A program made the translations under genes and the position numbers. The notes beneath the pieces were generated by a model, which worked only from the letters and a program-made list of their open reading frames with translations, searched no databases and was not told the origin of the DNA. From Crossiella sp. S99.2 (GTDB taxonomy: Bacteria > Actinomycetota > Actinomycetes > Mycobacteriales > Pseudonocardiaceae), in the NCBI RefSeq assembly GCF_023094165.1, contig NZ_JALMDK010000004.1:372001-436000 (forward strand): DNA of 64,000 nucleotides. Reading direction: 5' to 3'. Shown here piece after piece: positions 51,518 to 60,293 of the stretch. The stretch's first letter is position 1. Each line of letters opens with the position of its first letter.

Positions 51518-53002
51518 TCAGGCGCCGCCGGAGAGCTTCTCGCGGAGGGCAGCGAGCTGTTCGTCGCTGGCCAGGGTGCCGCTGGACTCGCCGCCCGAGC
51601 TGTAGTTGCCGCCGCCGCTGGCTGCGGGGGCGCCGCCCTCGGCCGGGCCCGCGGCCGCGGCTTCGGCGTCGGCCTCGGAGGCCTTGACGACCTGCTTGAT
51701 GTGGGCGTCGAAGCGGGTACGCGCCTCGGCGTACTGCTTCTCCCACTCCTCGCGCTGCTTGTCGAAGCCCTCGAGCCAGTCCTGGGTCTCCGGGTCGAAG
51801 CCTTCGGGGTAGATGTAGTTGCCCTCGGCGTCGTACTCGGCGGCCATGCCGTACTGGGTCGGGTCGAACTCGGACTCCGCGGTGAAGCCCTCGTTCGCCT
51901 GCTTCAGCGACAGCGAGATCCGGCGGCGGTCCAGGTCGATGTCGATGACCTTGACCATGACGTCGTCGCCGACCTGGACGACCTGCTCCGGGATCTCCAC
52001 GTGGCGCTCGGCCAGCTCGGAGATGTGGACCAGGCCCTCGATGCCCTCGTCCACCCGGACGAACGCGCCGAACGGAACCAGCTTGGTGACCTTGCCCGGC
52101 ACGATCTGGCCGATCGCGTGGGTCCGGGCGAACTGGCGCCACGGGTCTTCCTGGGTCGCCTTCAGCGACAGGGAGACGCGCTCGCGCTCCATGTCGACGT
52201 CGAGGACCTCGACGGTGACTTCCTGGCCGACCTCGACAACCTCGGACGGGTGGTCGATGTGCTTCCAGGACAGCTCGGAGACGTGCACCAGGCCGTCGAC
52301 GCCACCCAGGTCCACGAAGGCACCGAAGTTGACGATCGAGGACACGACGCCCTTGCGGACCTGGCCCTTCTGCAGCTGGTTGAGGAACTCGCTGCGGACC
52401 TCGGACTGGGTCTGCTCCAGCCAGGCGCGACGGGACAGGACCACGTTGTTGCGGTTCTTGTCCAGCTCGATGATCTTGGCTTCGAGCTCGCGGCCGACGT
52501 AGGGCTGGAGGTCGCGCACGCGGCGCATCTCGACCAGGGAGGCGGGCAGGAAGCCACGCAGCCCGATGTCGAGGATGAGCCCACCCTTGACCACCTCGAT
52601 GACGGTGCCCTTGACCGGCTCGTCCTTCTCCTTGAGCGCCTCGATGGTGCCCCACGCGCGCTCGTACTGGGCGCGCTTCTTGGAGAGGATCAGCCGGCCT
52701 TCCTTGTCCTCCTTCTGGAGAACGAGGGCCTCGACGTGATCGCCGACAGTGACAACCTCGGCGGGGTCGACGTCGTGCTTGATCGACAACTCGCGCGAGG
52801 GGATGACGCCCTCGGTCTTGTAGCCGATATCGAGAAGCACCTCGTCACGGTCGACCTTGACGATGGTGCCTTCGACGATGTCGCCATCGTTGAAGTACTT
52901 GATGGTGAGATCGATGGCGGCGAGGAAGTCCTCCGCCGTCCCGATGTCGTTGATGGCGACCTGCGCGGCCGCGGCGGGAACGGTGGTGGTGTCGGTGGAC
53001 AT
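51518..53002 (-). CDS. rpsA: 30S ribosomal protein S1
   Basis: A 494-residue protein with four S1 (OB-fold) RNA-binding repeats: GDIVEGTIVKVDRDEVLLDIGYKTEG (about 37-105), VKGTVIEVVKGGLILDIGLRGFLP (about 125-190), RKGVVSSIVNFGAFVDLGG (about 209-275) and GKVTKLVPFGAFVRVDEG (about 295-365), with an Ala/Gly/Ser tail. S1 unfolds mRNA on the 30S subunit for initiation; mycobacterial RpsA also carries trans-translation links. Start ATG 53002. The four-repeat form is usual for actinobacteria. Neighbours (methyltransferase, GNAT) are divergent. Confidence 0.97.
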   Translation of the reverse strand: MSTDTTTVPAAAAQVAINDIGTAEDFLAAIDLTIKYFNDGDIVEGTIVKVDRDEVLLDIGYKTEGVIPSRELSIKHDVDPAEVVTVGDHVEALVLQKEDKEGRLILSKKRAQYERAWGTIEALKEKDEPVKGTVIEVVKGGLILDIGLRGFLPASLVEMRRVRDLQPYVGRELEAKIIELDKNRNNVVLSRRAWLEQTQSEVRSEFLNQLQKGQVRKGVVSSIVNFGAFVDLGGVDGLVHVSELSWKHIDHPSEVVEVGQEVTVEVLDVDMERERVSLSLKATQEDPWRQFARTHAIGQIVPGKVTKLVPFGAFVRVDEGIEGLVHISELAERHVEIPEQVVQVGDDVMVKVIDIDLDRRRISLSLKQANEGFTAESEFDPTQYGMAAEYDAEGNYIYPEGFDPETQDWLEGFDKQREEWEKQYAEARTRFDAHIKQVVKASEADAEAAAAGPAEGGAPAASGGGNYSSGGESSGTLASDEQLAALREKLSGGA

Positions 53003-53220
53003 TAGGTGGGTTGCTCCGGTACGGATTGGGTGTCGATACGGACTGAAGTTGTGGGTGAAGCTCGCGCCGGGCGGCGCGGCTCCAGCCAACGCAGCCGACG
53101 AGGAGATCCACAACAATGCCGGTTCCGGGCAGAGCGCACCTATAGCGCGTTCAGTATCGTACGCACCCTCTCGATCGCCGGGCAAACCCGGTGGGGTGTC
53201 TCTAGCCAGAAGGAGCAGCC
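53003..53220. other. Divergent promoter region of rpsA and methyltransferase gene
   Basis: 218 bases without a credible gene. It must hold the rpsA promoter and a 5' leader (S1 often autoregulates) and the promoter of the methyltransferase gene, whose AGGAG site is at 53211-53215. I could not assign boxes. Confidence 0.4.
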
Positions 53221-54069
53221 GTGGCCGCGCCAGCGGAGGACCGCCACGCCACCGCCGAACGGGTGCTCGGCACCTCGAAGGTGGTCAAACGCCGGGTGGA
53301 CGCCGCCGAGTCGCGGGTGGCCAGCCGGGTCTGGTGGGATGCCGACGCCGACGACTACCAGGCAGAACACGCGGATTTCCTGGGCGCCGCGGAGTTCGTC
53401 TGGTGCCCGGAAGGGCTCCTCGAACGCGACCTCGGACTGCTCGGCGAGGTCAAGGGTCAGCGCATCCTGGAGATGGGCTGCGGGATGGCCGCCTGCGCCC
53501 GCTGGCTGGCCGCCCAGGGCGCGCTCGCGGTCGGCCTGGACGTCTCCGCTGGCATGCTGCGGCACGCCCGGCAGGCCGGCCTGGACTGCGGCACACCAGT
53601 GCCGCTGGTGCAGGCCAGCGGGGACCAGTTGCCCTTCGCCGACAACGCCTTCGACACGGTGTGCAGCGCGTTCGGCGCGGTCCCGTTCGTCGCCGATCTC
53701 GGTCTGCTGCTGCGCGAGGTGCACCGAGTGCTCAAGCCGGGCGGTCGGTGGGTTTTCGCGGTCACCCACCCGATGCGCTGGATCTTCCCGGACGACCCGG
53801 GCGAGGCCGGGCTGACCGCGATGCAGTCCTACTTCGACCGCACCCCGTACCTGGAGGTCGACGAGGACGGCAACCCGACCTACGTCGAGCACCACCGCAC
53901 CCTGGGCGACTACATCCGCGAGCTGAACCTGGCCGGACTGGTCCTGGAAGAGCTGCTCGAACCGGAATGGCCCGAGGGGCACACCCGCGAATGGGGCCAG
54001 TGGAGCCCGTTGCGCGGTGAACTCTTCCCCGGCACGGCGATCTTCTGCTGCCACAAGGCCGGGCAATGA
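53221..54069 (+). CDS. SAM-dependent class I methyltransferase
   Basis: A 282-residue protein: ILEMGCGMAACARWLAAQGALAVGLDVSAGML is the SAM-binding motif I/II (E-x-G-x-G; D), VPLVQASGDQLPFADNAFDTVCSAFGAVPF motif III-IV, LREVHRVLKPGGRWVFAVTHPMRW the post-motif. N-terminal 80 residues precede the fold and include a VWWDADADDYQAEHADFLG segment common in actinobacterial methyltransferases. Acceptor unknown. GTG 53221 with AGGAG. Overlaps the acetyltransferase start by four bases. Confidence 0.9.
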   Translation: MAAPAEDRHATAERVLGTSKVVKRRVDAAESRVASRVWWDADADDYQAEHADFLGAAEFVWCPEGLLERDLGLLGEVKGQRILEMGCGMAACARWLAAQGALAVGLDVSAGMLRHARQAGLDCGTPVPLVQASGDQLPFADNAFDTVCSAFGAVPFVADLGLLLREVHRVLKPGGRWVFAVTHPMRWIFPDDPGEAGLTAMQSYFDRTPYLEVDEDGNPTYVEHHRTLGDYIRELNLAGLVLEELLEPEWPEGHTREWGQWSPLRGELFPGTAIFCCHKAGQ

Positions 54070-54995
54070 CGCTGGTCGGCGACCTGCTCGCCGCCCAGAC
54101 CGCGCATTTCGCCGGTCTGGACCCACTGCTGCCCGTCGCCGCCGGACTCGCCAGGGGGGACGCGGTCAGCGCCGCGCTGCCCGACGGCGGCCGGGTGGCC
54201 GGGATGATCACCTTTACCGAGTACCCGCCCGGCTCGGCCAACCGGCTGTGGTCGGCGGCCCGGGTCTGGGAGCTGGTGCCGGTGCTCGGCGGCGCCGGCG
54301 GGGCCGGCATGGACGCGCTGCTGCGGGCCTGGCAGCACCGGATGGCCGGGCAGGCCGACTTCGACCCGGACTCGGCCTGCGTGCTCAACTGGCCCAGCCG
54401 CGATGTCACCGCCACCCGCGCGCTGCTCGACCACGGCCTGGTCCCACTGTCCGTGCTGGCCGTGCGCGAACGCCTCGGCGCCACTCCGCGCCGCCCCGGT
54501 CCGCTGACCGTGCGCCGGGCCCGCACCGCGGACCTGGACGCCGCCGTCGAACTGTCCATGCTGGAACTGGAGTACTCGGCGCTGGTCGGCTCAGCCACGA
54601 TCCGCCCGGACGCGCCGGCGCTCAAACGGGAGGCCCTGGCGACCCGGCTGCGTTCGGGCGATCCGGTGTGGCTGGCCGAGCACGACGGCGTGGTGCTGGG
54701 CCTGGCCGAGTGCGGGTGGACCGATTCGGGACCGCACACCGCGGCGGCGGCCCGGCTGCCGCGCGGGCGGTGGGGCTACGTGAACTGCGTGTCGGTGCTG
54801 CCCGGGGCCCGCGGTTCGGGCGTGGGGCAACTGCTGATGGCCACCGCGCACGCGGAGTTCGAGCGGGCCGGGGTGGCCGGGAGCTACCTCTACTTCAACC
54901 CGCCGAACCCGCTGTCCTCGGTGTTCTGGGCCCGACAGGGCTACCGGCCACTGTGGACTATGTGGGAGATCCGGCCGGCGGGCGCGCTGCGCTGA
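54066..54995 (+). CDS. GNAT-family acetyltransferase (two-domain)
   Basis: A 309-residue protein. The C-terminal half (about residues 145-300) is a GNAT domain: TVRRARTADLDAAVELSMLELEYSALVG, VNCVSVLPGARGSGVGQLLMATAHAEF (R-G-x-G-x-G/A acetyl-CoA loop) and YLYFNPPNPLSSVFWARQGYRPLW. The N-terminal half is a degenerate GNAT-like or unrelated lobe. ATG overlaps the stop of the methyltransferase gene (ATGA), so they are coupled. Acceptor unknown. Confidence 0.87.
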   Translation: MTLVGDLLAAQTAHFAGLDPLLPVAAGLARGDAVSAALPDGGRVAGMITFTEYPPGSANRLWSAARVWELVPVLGGAGGAGMDALLRAWQHRMAGQADFDPDSACVLNWPSRDVTATRALLDHGLVPLSVLAVRERLGATPRRPGPLTVRRARTADLDAAVELSMLELEYSALVGSATIRPDAPALKREALATRLRSGDPVWLAEHDGVVLGLAECGWTDSGPHTAAAARLPRGRWGYVNCVSVLPGARGSGVGQLLMATAHAEFERAGVAGSYLYFNPPNPLSSVFWARQGYRPLWTMWEIRPAGALR

Positions 54996-55029
54996 CGCCC
55001 GCGCCGACTCGGACCCTCCCGGCGTGCGA

Positions 55030-55087
55030 GTTGGGCCAACTGGGCGTACCACTTGGGCCAATCCGGCGTACGACTTTGGCCAACTCG
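55030..55087. repeat. Intergenic repeat array (TTGGGCCAA family)
   Basis: GTTGGGCCAAC (55030-55040), then ACTTGGGCCAAT and ACTTTGGCCAAC with GCGTACC/GCGTACG spacers, period about 22, just 3' of the acetyltransferase gene and upstream of the TetR operator. Confidence 0.8.
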
Positions 55088-55110
55088 GTGTTCTGGGCGG
55101 TGTGTCCGGG

Positions 55111-55162
55111 TTGCGTTGGGCGCGTTTGGCGGGCAAAATTTGAACTGACCGGTCAGTTCAAA
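55111..55162 (+). promoter_or_regulatory. Promoter and perfect TetR-type operator of exporter operon
   Basis: A perfect 24-bp palindrome at 55139-55162 (half-site TTTGAACTGACC) follows TTGCGT (55111-55116), 17 bases, CAAAAT (55134-55139), so a bound dimer would block the transcription start. The matching TetR gene is the last gene of the operon, 57817-58419. Confidence 0.85.
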
Positions 55163-55193
55163 GAATTGGTAAAGAACCAGCGAGGAGAACGCG

Positions 55194-55856
55194 GTGGAGA
55201 TCCTGGCCAGGGAAGTCGGCGTGAACGGCGCGCACGGGCCGTTGCTGCGACCGACGACCCTGCGGGTGCGGGCCGGACAGGTCGCACTGGTCGCCGGAGA
55301 ACCCGGCACCGGGCACACCCCCCTCGCGCTGATGCTGGCCGGGCGGATGGCGCCGTCGGCGGGTGAGGTCACCGTGGACGGGCAGGCCAGCCCAGCGGTG
55401 CTGCGCAAGCTGGTGGCCGTGGTGGACGCGCCGGGGGTGACCGAACCCGAGGACGCGCTGCCGCTCAAGACCGTGGTCGGCGAGGAGCTGTCCTTCGCGG
55501 GCAAACCGGCCGGCCGGGCCGCGGTGCGGGACTGGCTCACCCGGCACGACGCCGAACAGCACGCCGCCACCCGCTTCGACCGGATCCCGCCGACCGTGCG
55601 CACCCGGCTGCTGACCGAACTCGCCGCCGAACGCCCGGACGTGCGGCTGCTGGTCCTGGACTGCCCGGACCGGCACTGCGACGACCCGCACACCTGGTGG
55701 ACCGTGGCCCGCCAGCACGCCACCCGCGATCGAGCGGTGGTGGTGCTGTGCACCGAGACCTCCGCGCGGCTGCTCGACCTGCCCGCCGCCCGCCTGGGCC
55801 GCCAGATCCAGCCGCCGCCCTTCACCGTGAGCAACACTGAGGACGAGACCCGATGA
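55194..55856 (+). CDS. Degenerate ABC ATPase-like protein, partner of YhgE/Pip
   Basis: A 220-residue ABC ATPase homologue, short for the family. MEILAREVGVNGAHGPLLRPTTLRVRAGQVALVAGEPGTGHT shows a P-loop in which the invariant lysine is His41 (GTGHT), the signature LSGGQ is missing, and Walker B reads LLVLDCPDRH with Glu replaced. It is probably unable to hydrolyse ATP normally and may be a structural or regulatory partner. GTG start with GAGGAG. Translationally coupled to the YhgE-like gene (ATGA). Sits directly behind the TetR operator. Confidence 0.78.
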   Translation: MEILAREVGVNGAHGPLLRPTTLRVRAGQVALVAGEPGTGHTPLALMLAGRMAPSAGEVTVDGQASPAVLRKLVAVVDAPGVTEPEDALPLKTVVGEELSFAGKPAGRAAVRDWLTRHDAEQHAATRFDRIPPTVRTRLLTELAAERPDVRLLVLDCPDRHCDDPHTWWTVARQHATRDRAVVVLCTETSARLLDLPAARLGRQIQPPPFTVSNTEDETR

Positions 55857-57817
55857 CTGCCTTCCGCCTGGCCAAGGGCGAGTTCCAACGGATCACCGCG
55901 GGCAGGCTGCCCAAGCTGGCCGTGGTCGCGCTGGCGCTGGTGCCGCTGCTCTACGGCGCGCTGTACCTGTACGCCAACTGGGATCCCTACGGCAAGCTCA
56001 AGGACGTGCCTGCCGCGCTGGTGGTCGCCGACACCGGCAGCGGGGACCTGCGCGCCGGGGAGAAGGTCGCGGACAAGCTGGCCAACTCCGAGGCATTCGA
56101 CTGGCACCGGGTCAGCGCCGCCGAGGCCGAGACCGGGGTGCGGGACGGCAAGTACACCTTCTCGCTGACCCTGCCGGCCGACTTCTCCGCCGCGCTGGCC
56201 TCGCCCGGCAAGTTCGAGCCGAAGCAGGGCACGCTGATCCTGACCACCAACGACGCCAACAACTACATCGTGCGGACCATCGCGGACAAGGTGGTCAGCG
56301 AGGTGCGGCGGGCGGTCGCCGCGGACGCGGGCACCGAGGCGGCGGACCGGCTGCTGATGGGCTTCTCCACGTTGCGGGACAAGACCTTGGAGGCCGCCGA
56401 CGGCGCGGGCAAGCTCGCCGACGGGTCCAGGAAGGTCTCCGACGGGGTGGGCACCGCCCGGGAGAAGATCAACGAGCTGCACACCGGGCTGGGCAAACTG
56501 GCCGATGGCGCGGACACCCTGGCGGCCAAGAACGGTGAGCTGGCAACGGGTCTGGGCACGATGAAGGAGAAGACCGCGCCGCTGCCCGGCAAAACGCAGC
56601 AGCTCGCCGACGGCGCGGCCAAGGTCGCCGACGGCAATGCCCAGCTCGCGCAGAAGGCCGGCACGGTGGCCGAGGGCGCCCAGCATCTGGTGGACTTCCT
56701 GGGCGGCAAGAAGGAGGACCTGGCCAAGCGGCTGCGCGAGATCGGCCTGCCGGAGGAGCAGGTGCAGCGGGTGCTGGCCGCGGTCACCGAGGCCGGGAAA
56801 CCGGTGCGGGAGGCCAACGACAAGATCCAGGGCGCGGTCGGCCAGGTCAAACAGCTCGCGGACGGCTCGAAGCAGGTCGCCGACGGGGCCAGGACCCTGG
56901 CCACCAGCAGTGCCGAGCTGACCGGCAAGATCGGCGAGGCCGCGGACGGGGCGAAGAAGCTGGCCGACGGCGCGAAGACGTTGCGGGACGGCGTGCACAA
57001 GGCCGACGACGGCTCCGGCAAGCTCTACACCGGCACCGCCGAACTGCAGGACGGCGCGAAGAAGGTCGCCGACGGCAGCGGTGAACTGCACGGCAAACTC
57101 GCCGAGGGCGCCGGTCAGATCCCGAACCCGGACGACGAGACCCGCAAGGCCACCGCGCGCACCATCGGCGATCCGGTCGCCATCCGCGCGGTCGGCGAGA
57201 ACCAGGCATCCAACTACGGTTCCGGCCTGGCCCCGTTCTTCCTCGGCCTGGCGTTGTGGATCGGCGCGTTCGTGCTGTTCCTGTTGCTGCGCCCGCTGTC
57301 CAAGCGCGCACTGGCCTCCGGCGCCAGCCCGCTGCGGGTCGCGCTGGGCGGCTGGCTGCCCGCCGCCCTGCTCGGCGCGGTGCAGACCGCGCTGCTCTTC
57401 GGCGTGGTGACCCTGGCGCTGGGCATCGAACCGGCCCGGCCCTGGGGCGTGCTCGGCTTCATGCTGTTGACCTCACTGGCCTTCACCGCGGTGCTGCACG
57501 GCCTCAACGCGCTGCTCGGCCCGGCGGGCAAGTTCGTCGGCCTGGTGCTGCTGGTGCTGCAGCTGACCACCGCGGGCGGCACCTTCCCCTGGCAGACCGT
57601 GCCCGATCCGCTCAAGCCACTGCACCTGATCCTGCCGCTGTCCTACGTGGTCGACGGCATGCGGCACCTGCTCTACGGCGGCGGGCTGAACACGGTGTGG
57701 AAGGACGTCACGGTGCTCTCGATCTACCTGGTGCTGGGGCTGGCGCTCTCGACCCTGGCCGCCTACAAACAACGGGTGTGGACCCCGACGAAGCTCAAGC
57801 CCGAGCTGGTGCTGTGA
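55853..57817 (+). CDS. YhgE/Pip-family membrane protein
   Basis: A 654-residue protein with one N-terminal membrane helix (about 22-42) and five to six near the C-terminus (from 460), flanking a large extracytoplasmic part. This part has a Pip-like domain (PAALVVADTG..., GTLILTTNDANNYIVRTIADKVVSEV) and a long coiled-coil-like stretch of repeated LADGSRKVSDG-type heptads (about residues 180-430). YhgE/Pip proteins relate to type VII secretion (EsaA) and phage-infection proteins and to ABC-2 permeases; function here is probably export or envelope-stress resistance. Its stop overlaps the TetR start by one base. Confidence 0.88.
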   Translation: MTAFRLAKGEFQRITAGRLPKLAVVALALVPLLYGALYLYANWDPYGKLKDVPAALVVADTGSGDLRAGEKVADKLANSEAFDWHRVSAAEAETGVRDGKYTFSLTLPADFSAALASPGKFEPKQGTLILTTNDANNYIVRTIADKVVSEVRRAVAADAGTEAADRLLMGFSTLRDKTLEAADGAGKLADGSRKVSDGVGTAREKINELHTGLGKLADGADTLAAKNGELATGLGTMKEKTAPLPGKTQQLADGAAKVADGNAQLAQKAGTVAEGAQHLVDFLGGKKEDLAKRLREIGLPEEQVQRVLAAVTEAGKPVREANDKIQGAVGQVKQLADGSKQVADGARTLATSSAELTGKIGEAADGAKKLADGAKTLRDGVHKADDGSGKLYTGTAELQDGAKKVADGSGELHGKLAEGAGQIPNPDDETRKATARTIGDPVAIRAVGENQASNYGSGLAPFFLGLALWIGAFVLFLLLRPLSKRALASGASPLRVALGGWLPAALLGAVQTALLFGVVTLALGIEPARPWGVLGFMLLTSLAFTAVLHGLNALLGPAGKFVGLVLLVLQLTTAGGTFPWQTVPDPLKPLHLILPLSYVVDGMRHLLYGGGLNTVWKDVTVLSIYLVLGLALSTLAAYKQRVWTPTKLKPELVL

Positions 57818-58419
57818 TGACCACGGCGAAGGCGACCCGCAAACCCAGCAGCAAGCAGAAGCTGTTCGACGCCGCGCTGCGGCTGATCGGCGAACGCGGC
57901 GCGGCCGGGGTCACCGTGGACCAGATCGCGGCCACCGCGGGCGTGGCCAAGGGCACCGTCTACTACAACTTCGGCAGCAAGGACGGCCTGGTCGAAGCCC
58001 TGCTGCGGCACGGGGTCGACCTGCTCGCCGAGCAGCTGCGGCGGGCCGAGGCGGTGCCGGACACCGAGTCCTCGGTGGAGACCCTGGTGGACGGGGCGCT
58101 GCTGTTCTTCGGCGAGTACCCGGAGTTCGCCCAGCTGCTGGTGAGCGAGATGTGGCGGACGCCGGGCCAGTTCCATGGCACGTTGTCGCTGCTGCGCGAT
58201 GACATCGTGGCCATCGTCAAGCGGGTGCTGCAGCGGCATGCCGACGCTGGCCGGTTGTGCGGGGTCGAGGTGGGCACCGCCTCGGCCGCGTTGTTCGGCA
58301 CGTTGCTGGTGGTGGCCCTGGACTGGCAGACCTTCCAGCGGCAGCGCAGCCGGGAGGAGGTCCGCGAATCGGTGATGCTGCTGGTGCGCGGGATGGGGCG
58401 GGGGCAGGGCACACGCTGA
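57817..58419 (+). CDS. TetR-family transcriptional repressor
   Basis: A 200-residue regulator. Residues 14-60 (KLFDAALRLIGERGAAGVTVDQIAATAGVAKGTVYYNFGSKDGLVEALL) are the TetR DNA-binding domain; the rest is a helical ligand-binding domain of TetR_C type. The gene overlaps the YhgE stop (TGATG), so the regulator is the last gene of the operon it likely controls through the 24-bp palindrome upstream. Inducer unknown. Confidence 0.93.
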   Translation: MTTAKATRKPSSKQKLFDAALRLIGERGAAGVTVDQIAATAGVAKGTVYYNFGSKDGLVEALLRHGVDLLAEQLRRAEAVPDTESSVETLVDGALLFFGEYPEFAQLLVSEMWRTPGQFHGTLSLLRDDIVAIVKRVLQRHADAGRLCGVEVGTASAALFGTLLVVALDWQTFQRQRSREEVRESVMLLVRGMGRGQGTR

Positions 58420-58521
58420 TCCGGTCAGCGCCCGGTCACGATCCGTATAACTACCGACGACTTTGCCCGCACTGACGGTCATAGTGAGCTGTTCACATGC
58501 CCGATTCGTGCTGGGGGGTTC

Positions 58522-60177
58522 ATGGCGCCGGAGGAGACCCGGACGGGCCGGGTGATCGGCGGCCGGTACCGGCTGGTCGAGCGGCTGGCCGCGGGCGGGT
58601 TCGGGCGGGTGTGGCGGGCCTACGACGAATCGCTGCGGGTGGAGGTGGCGGTCAAAGAGGTGTGGCTGCCGCCCACCCTGTCCGCCACCGAACGGGCCGA
58701 GCGGCTGGAACGGGCCGAGCGGGAGGCGCGTAACGCGGCGGCGTTGCGGGCGCACCCCAACATCGTGCCGGTCTACGACATCGTGATCGACGACGGGGTG
58801 CCGTGGATGGTGATGCGGCTGATCGAGGGCCAGTCGCTGGCCGAGCGGTTGCAGCAGCGCAGGCTGTCCGAGGCGGAGACCCGGGAGGTCGCCACCGCGC
58901 TGCTGGCCGCGCTGGGCGCGGTGCACACGGCCGGGATCGTGCACCGGGATGTCAAGCCGGCCAACGTGATGCTGGCCGAGGGCGGCGAGGTGTTGCTCAC
59001 CGACTTCGGGATCGCGGTGCACCGGGCGGACCGGCGGGTCACCGAATCCGGGATGATCATCGGCTCGCTGGAGTACCTGTCGCCGGAGCGGGCCCGCGGG
59101 GAGGACGGGGCGGCGCCGAGTGATCTGTTCTCGCTGGGTGTGACGCTGTACCGGGCGGTGGAAGGGGTCTCGCCGTTCCGGCGGGAGCCGCCGATCGGGG
59201 CCCTGGACGCGATCAAGTTCGCCAAGGCGCCGCCGATGAAACGGGCCGGTGGCCTGGAACCGCTGATCTCCCGGCTGCTGACCAAGGATCCGGACCGGCG
59301 GCCCACGGTCGCCGAGGCGCGGGCGCTGCTCGATCCGCCGTCGGAGACGCTGACCGCGACCAGGGACGAGATCCGGCCGCCGGACCGGCCGACGCCGAAT
59401 CGCGGTGGCGCCGCGCTGGTGGTCTCCGCGCTGGTCACGGTGGGATTGGTGTTGCTGTACAACGGACATCCGCCGTTCACCAGCTACGTCGACACCCAGC
59501 TGGGCTGGTCCGGGACGACCACGCCGACCACCGCGGCCAGCACGCCCTCGACCTTCCGGGCCGGGGTCAGCGGGGAGAACACCACCCGGCGCACCACCCC
59601 GGCCACCAGCACCACCCGGCCGAGCACGGCCGCGCCGAGCAGCGCGGCCTTTGATCCGCGCAGCCGGGACCGGCAGGAGACCGACCGGACCCCGCTGACC
59701 GCGGCCGGGTTGCTGCCGAAGTCCTTCCGGGACAGCAAGAACGTGGAGTACTCGCTGCGTTCCAGCGGGGTGCACAGCTGCCTGGGCAACGCCGAACGGG
59801 ACACCGTGCGCGCGGGGCTGCGCCGGGCCGGCTGCTCCAACATGCTCACGGCGACTTTCGTGGACAACTCCAACCAGATCATGGTGTCGGTGGTGGTGAT
59901 CCCGCTGGCCAACGCGGCGACCGCGACCACCGCCTACGAGGACCTCAAGGGCAGCAACACCGCGGACTGGGGCATCTGGTGCCCGACCACGGGGCATGGG
60001 TCCACGGTGTGCCGCGGGGACTACAACAAGGCCACCCAGTCCGGCTACATCCGGCACAGCCACCGGTACCTGATCCACGCCAGGGCGCTGTACGTGAACC
60101 TGAGTTCGGGCACGGTCGAGAAGCCCTGGGTGGAGGCGGCCGCCCAGAAAACCTCGGCACTGGCCGGACCGCAGTAA
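58522..60177 (+). CDS. Membrane serine/threonine protein kinase (Hanks type)
   Basis: A 551-residue PknB-like kinase. Glycine loop AAGGFGRVW, Lys45 (VAVKEV), catalytic HRDVKPAN with Asp143, DFG Asp161, and SPE in place of APE complete the domain (about residues 13-280). A membrane helix (about 293-313) is followed by a Thr/Ser/Pro linker and a 170-residue extracellular domain with three or four cysteines, not PASTA. It phosphorylates Ser/Thr of unknown targets on a signal sensed outside. A TATAAC box at 58446-58451 may be its -10. The neighbouring P-loop/TPR gene is convergent. Confidence 0.94.
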   Translation: MAPEETRTGRVIGGRYRLVERLAAGGFGRVWRAYDESLRVEVAVKEVWLPPTLSATERAERLERAEREARNAAALRAHPNIVPVYDIVIDDGVPWMVMRLIEGQSLAERLQQRRLSEAETREVATALLAALGAVHTAGIVHRDVKPANVMLAEGGEVLLTDFGIAVHRADRRVTESGMIIGSLEYLSPERARGEDGAAPSDLFSLGVTLYRAVEGVSPFRREPPIGALDAIKFAKAPPMKRAGGLEPLISRLLTKDPDRRPTVAEARALLDPPSETLTATRDEIRPPDRPTPNRGGAALVVSALVTVGLVLLYNGHPPFTSYVDTQLGWSGTTTPTTAASTPSTFRAGVSGENTTRRTTPATSTTRPSTAAPSSAAFDPRSRDRQETDRTPLTAAGLLPKSFRDSKNVEYSLRSSGVHSCLGNAERDTVRAGLRRAGCSNMLTATFVDNSNQIMVSVVVIPLANAATATTAYEDLKGSNTADWGIWCPTTGHGSTVCRGDYNKATQSGYIRHSHRYLIHARALYVNLSSGTVEKPWVEAAAQKTSALAGPQ

Positions 60178-60214
60178 GCCCACCCGCACCGTGTTGGCCG
60201 TTGTGGACGGCGAG

Positions 60215-60267
60215 TTGGCCCAACTGGTACGCTGGTTTGGCCCAAGTGGGCGTACCAGTTGGGCCAA
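60215..60267. repeat. Palindromic intergenic repeat, second copy (hairpin)
   Basis: Perfect 18-bp arms TTGGCCCAACTGGTACGC (60215-60232) and 60250-60267, loop of 17 bases. Preceded by one GTGTTGGCCGTTGTGGACGG unit (60191-60210). In the convergent gap between the kinase and P-loop/TPR genes. Confidence 0.85.
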
Positions 60268-60293
60268 GTGGTGCGGACGACGCCGGTGCGGGC

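Noticed and set aside
55139..55162. Transcription terminator
   Set aside because: The palindrome has no loop and sits at a promoter next to a TetR operon, so an operator is more likely.
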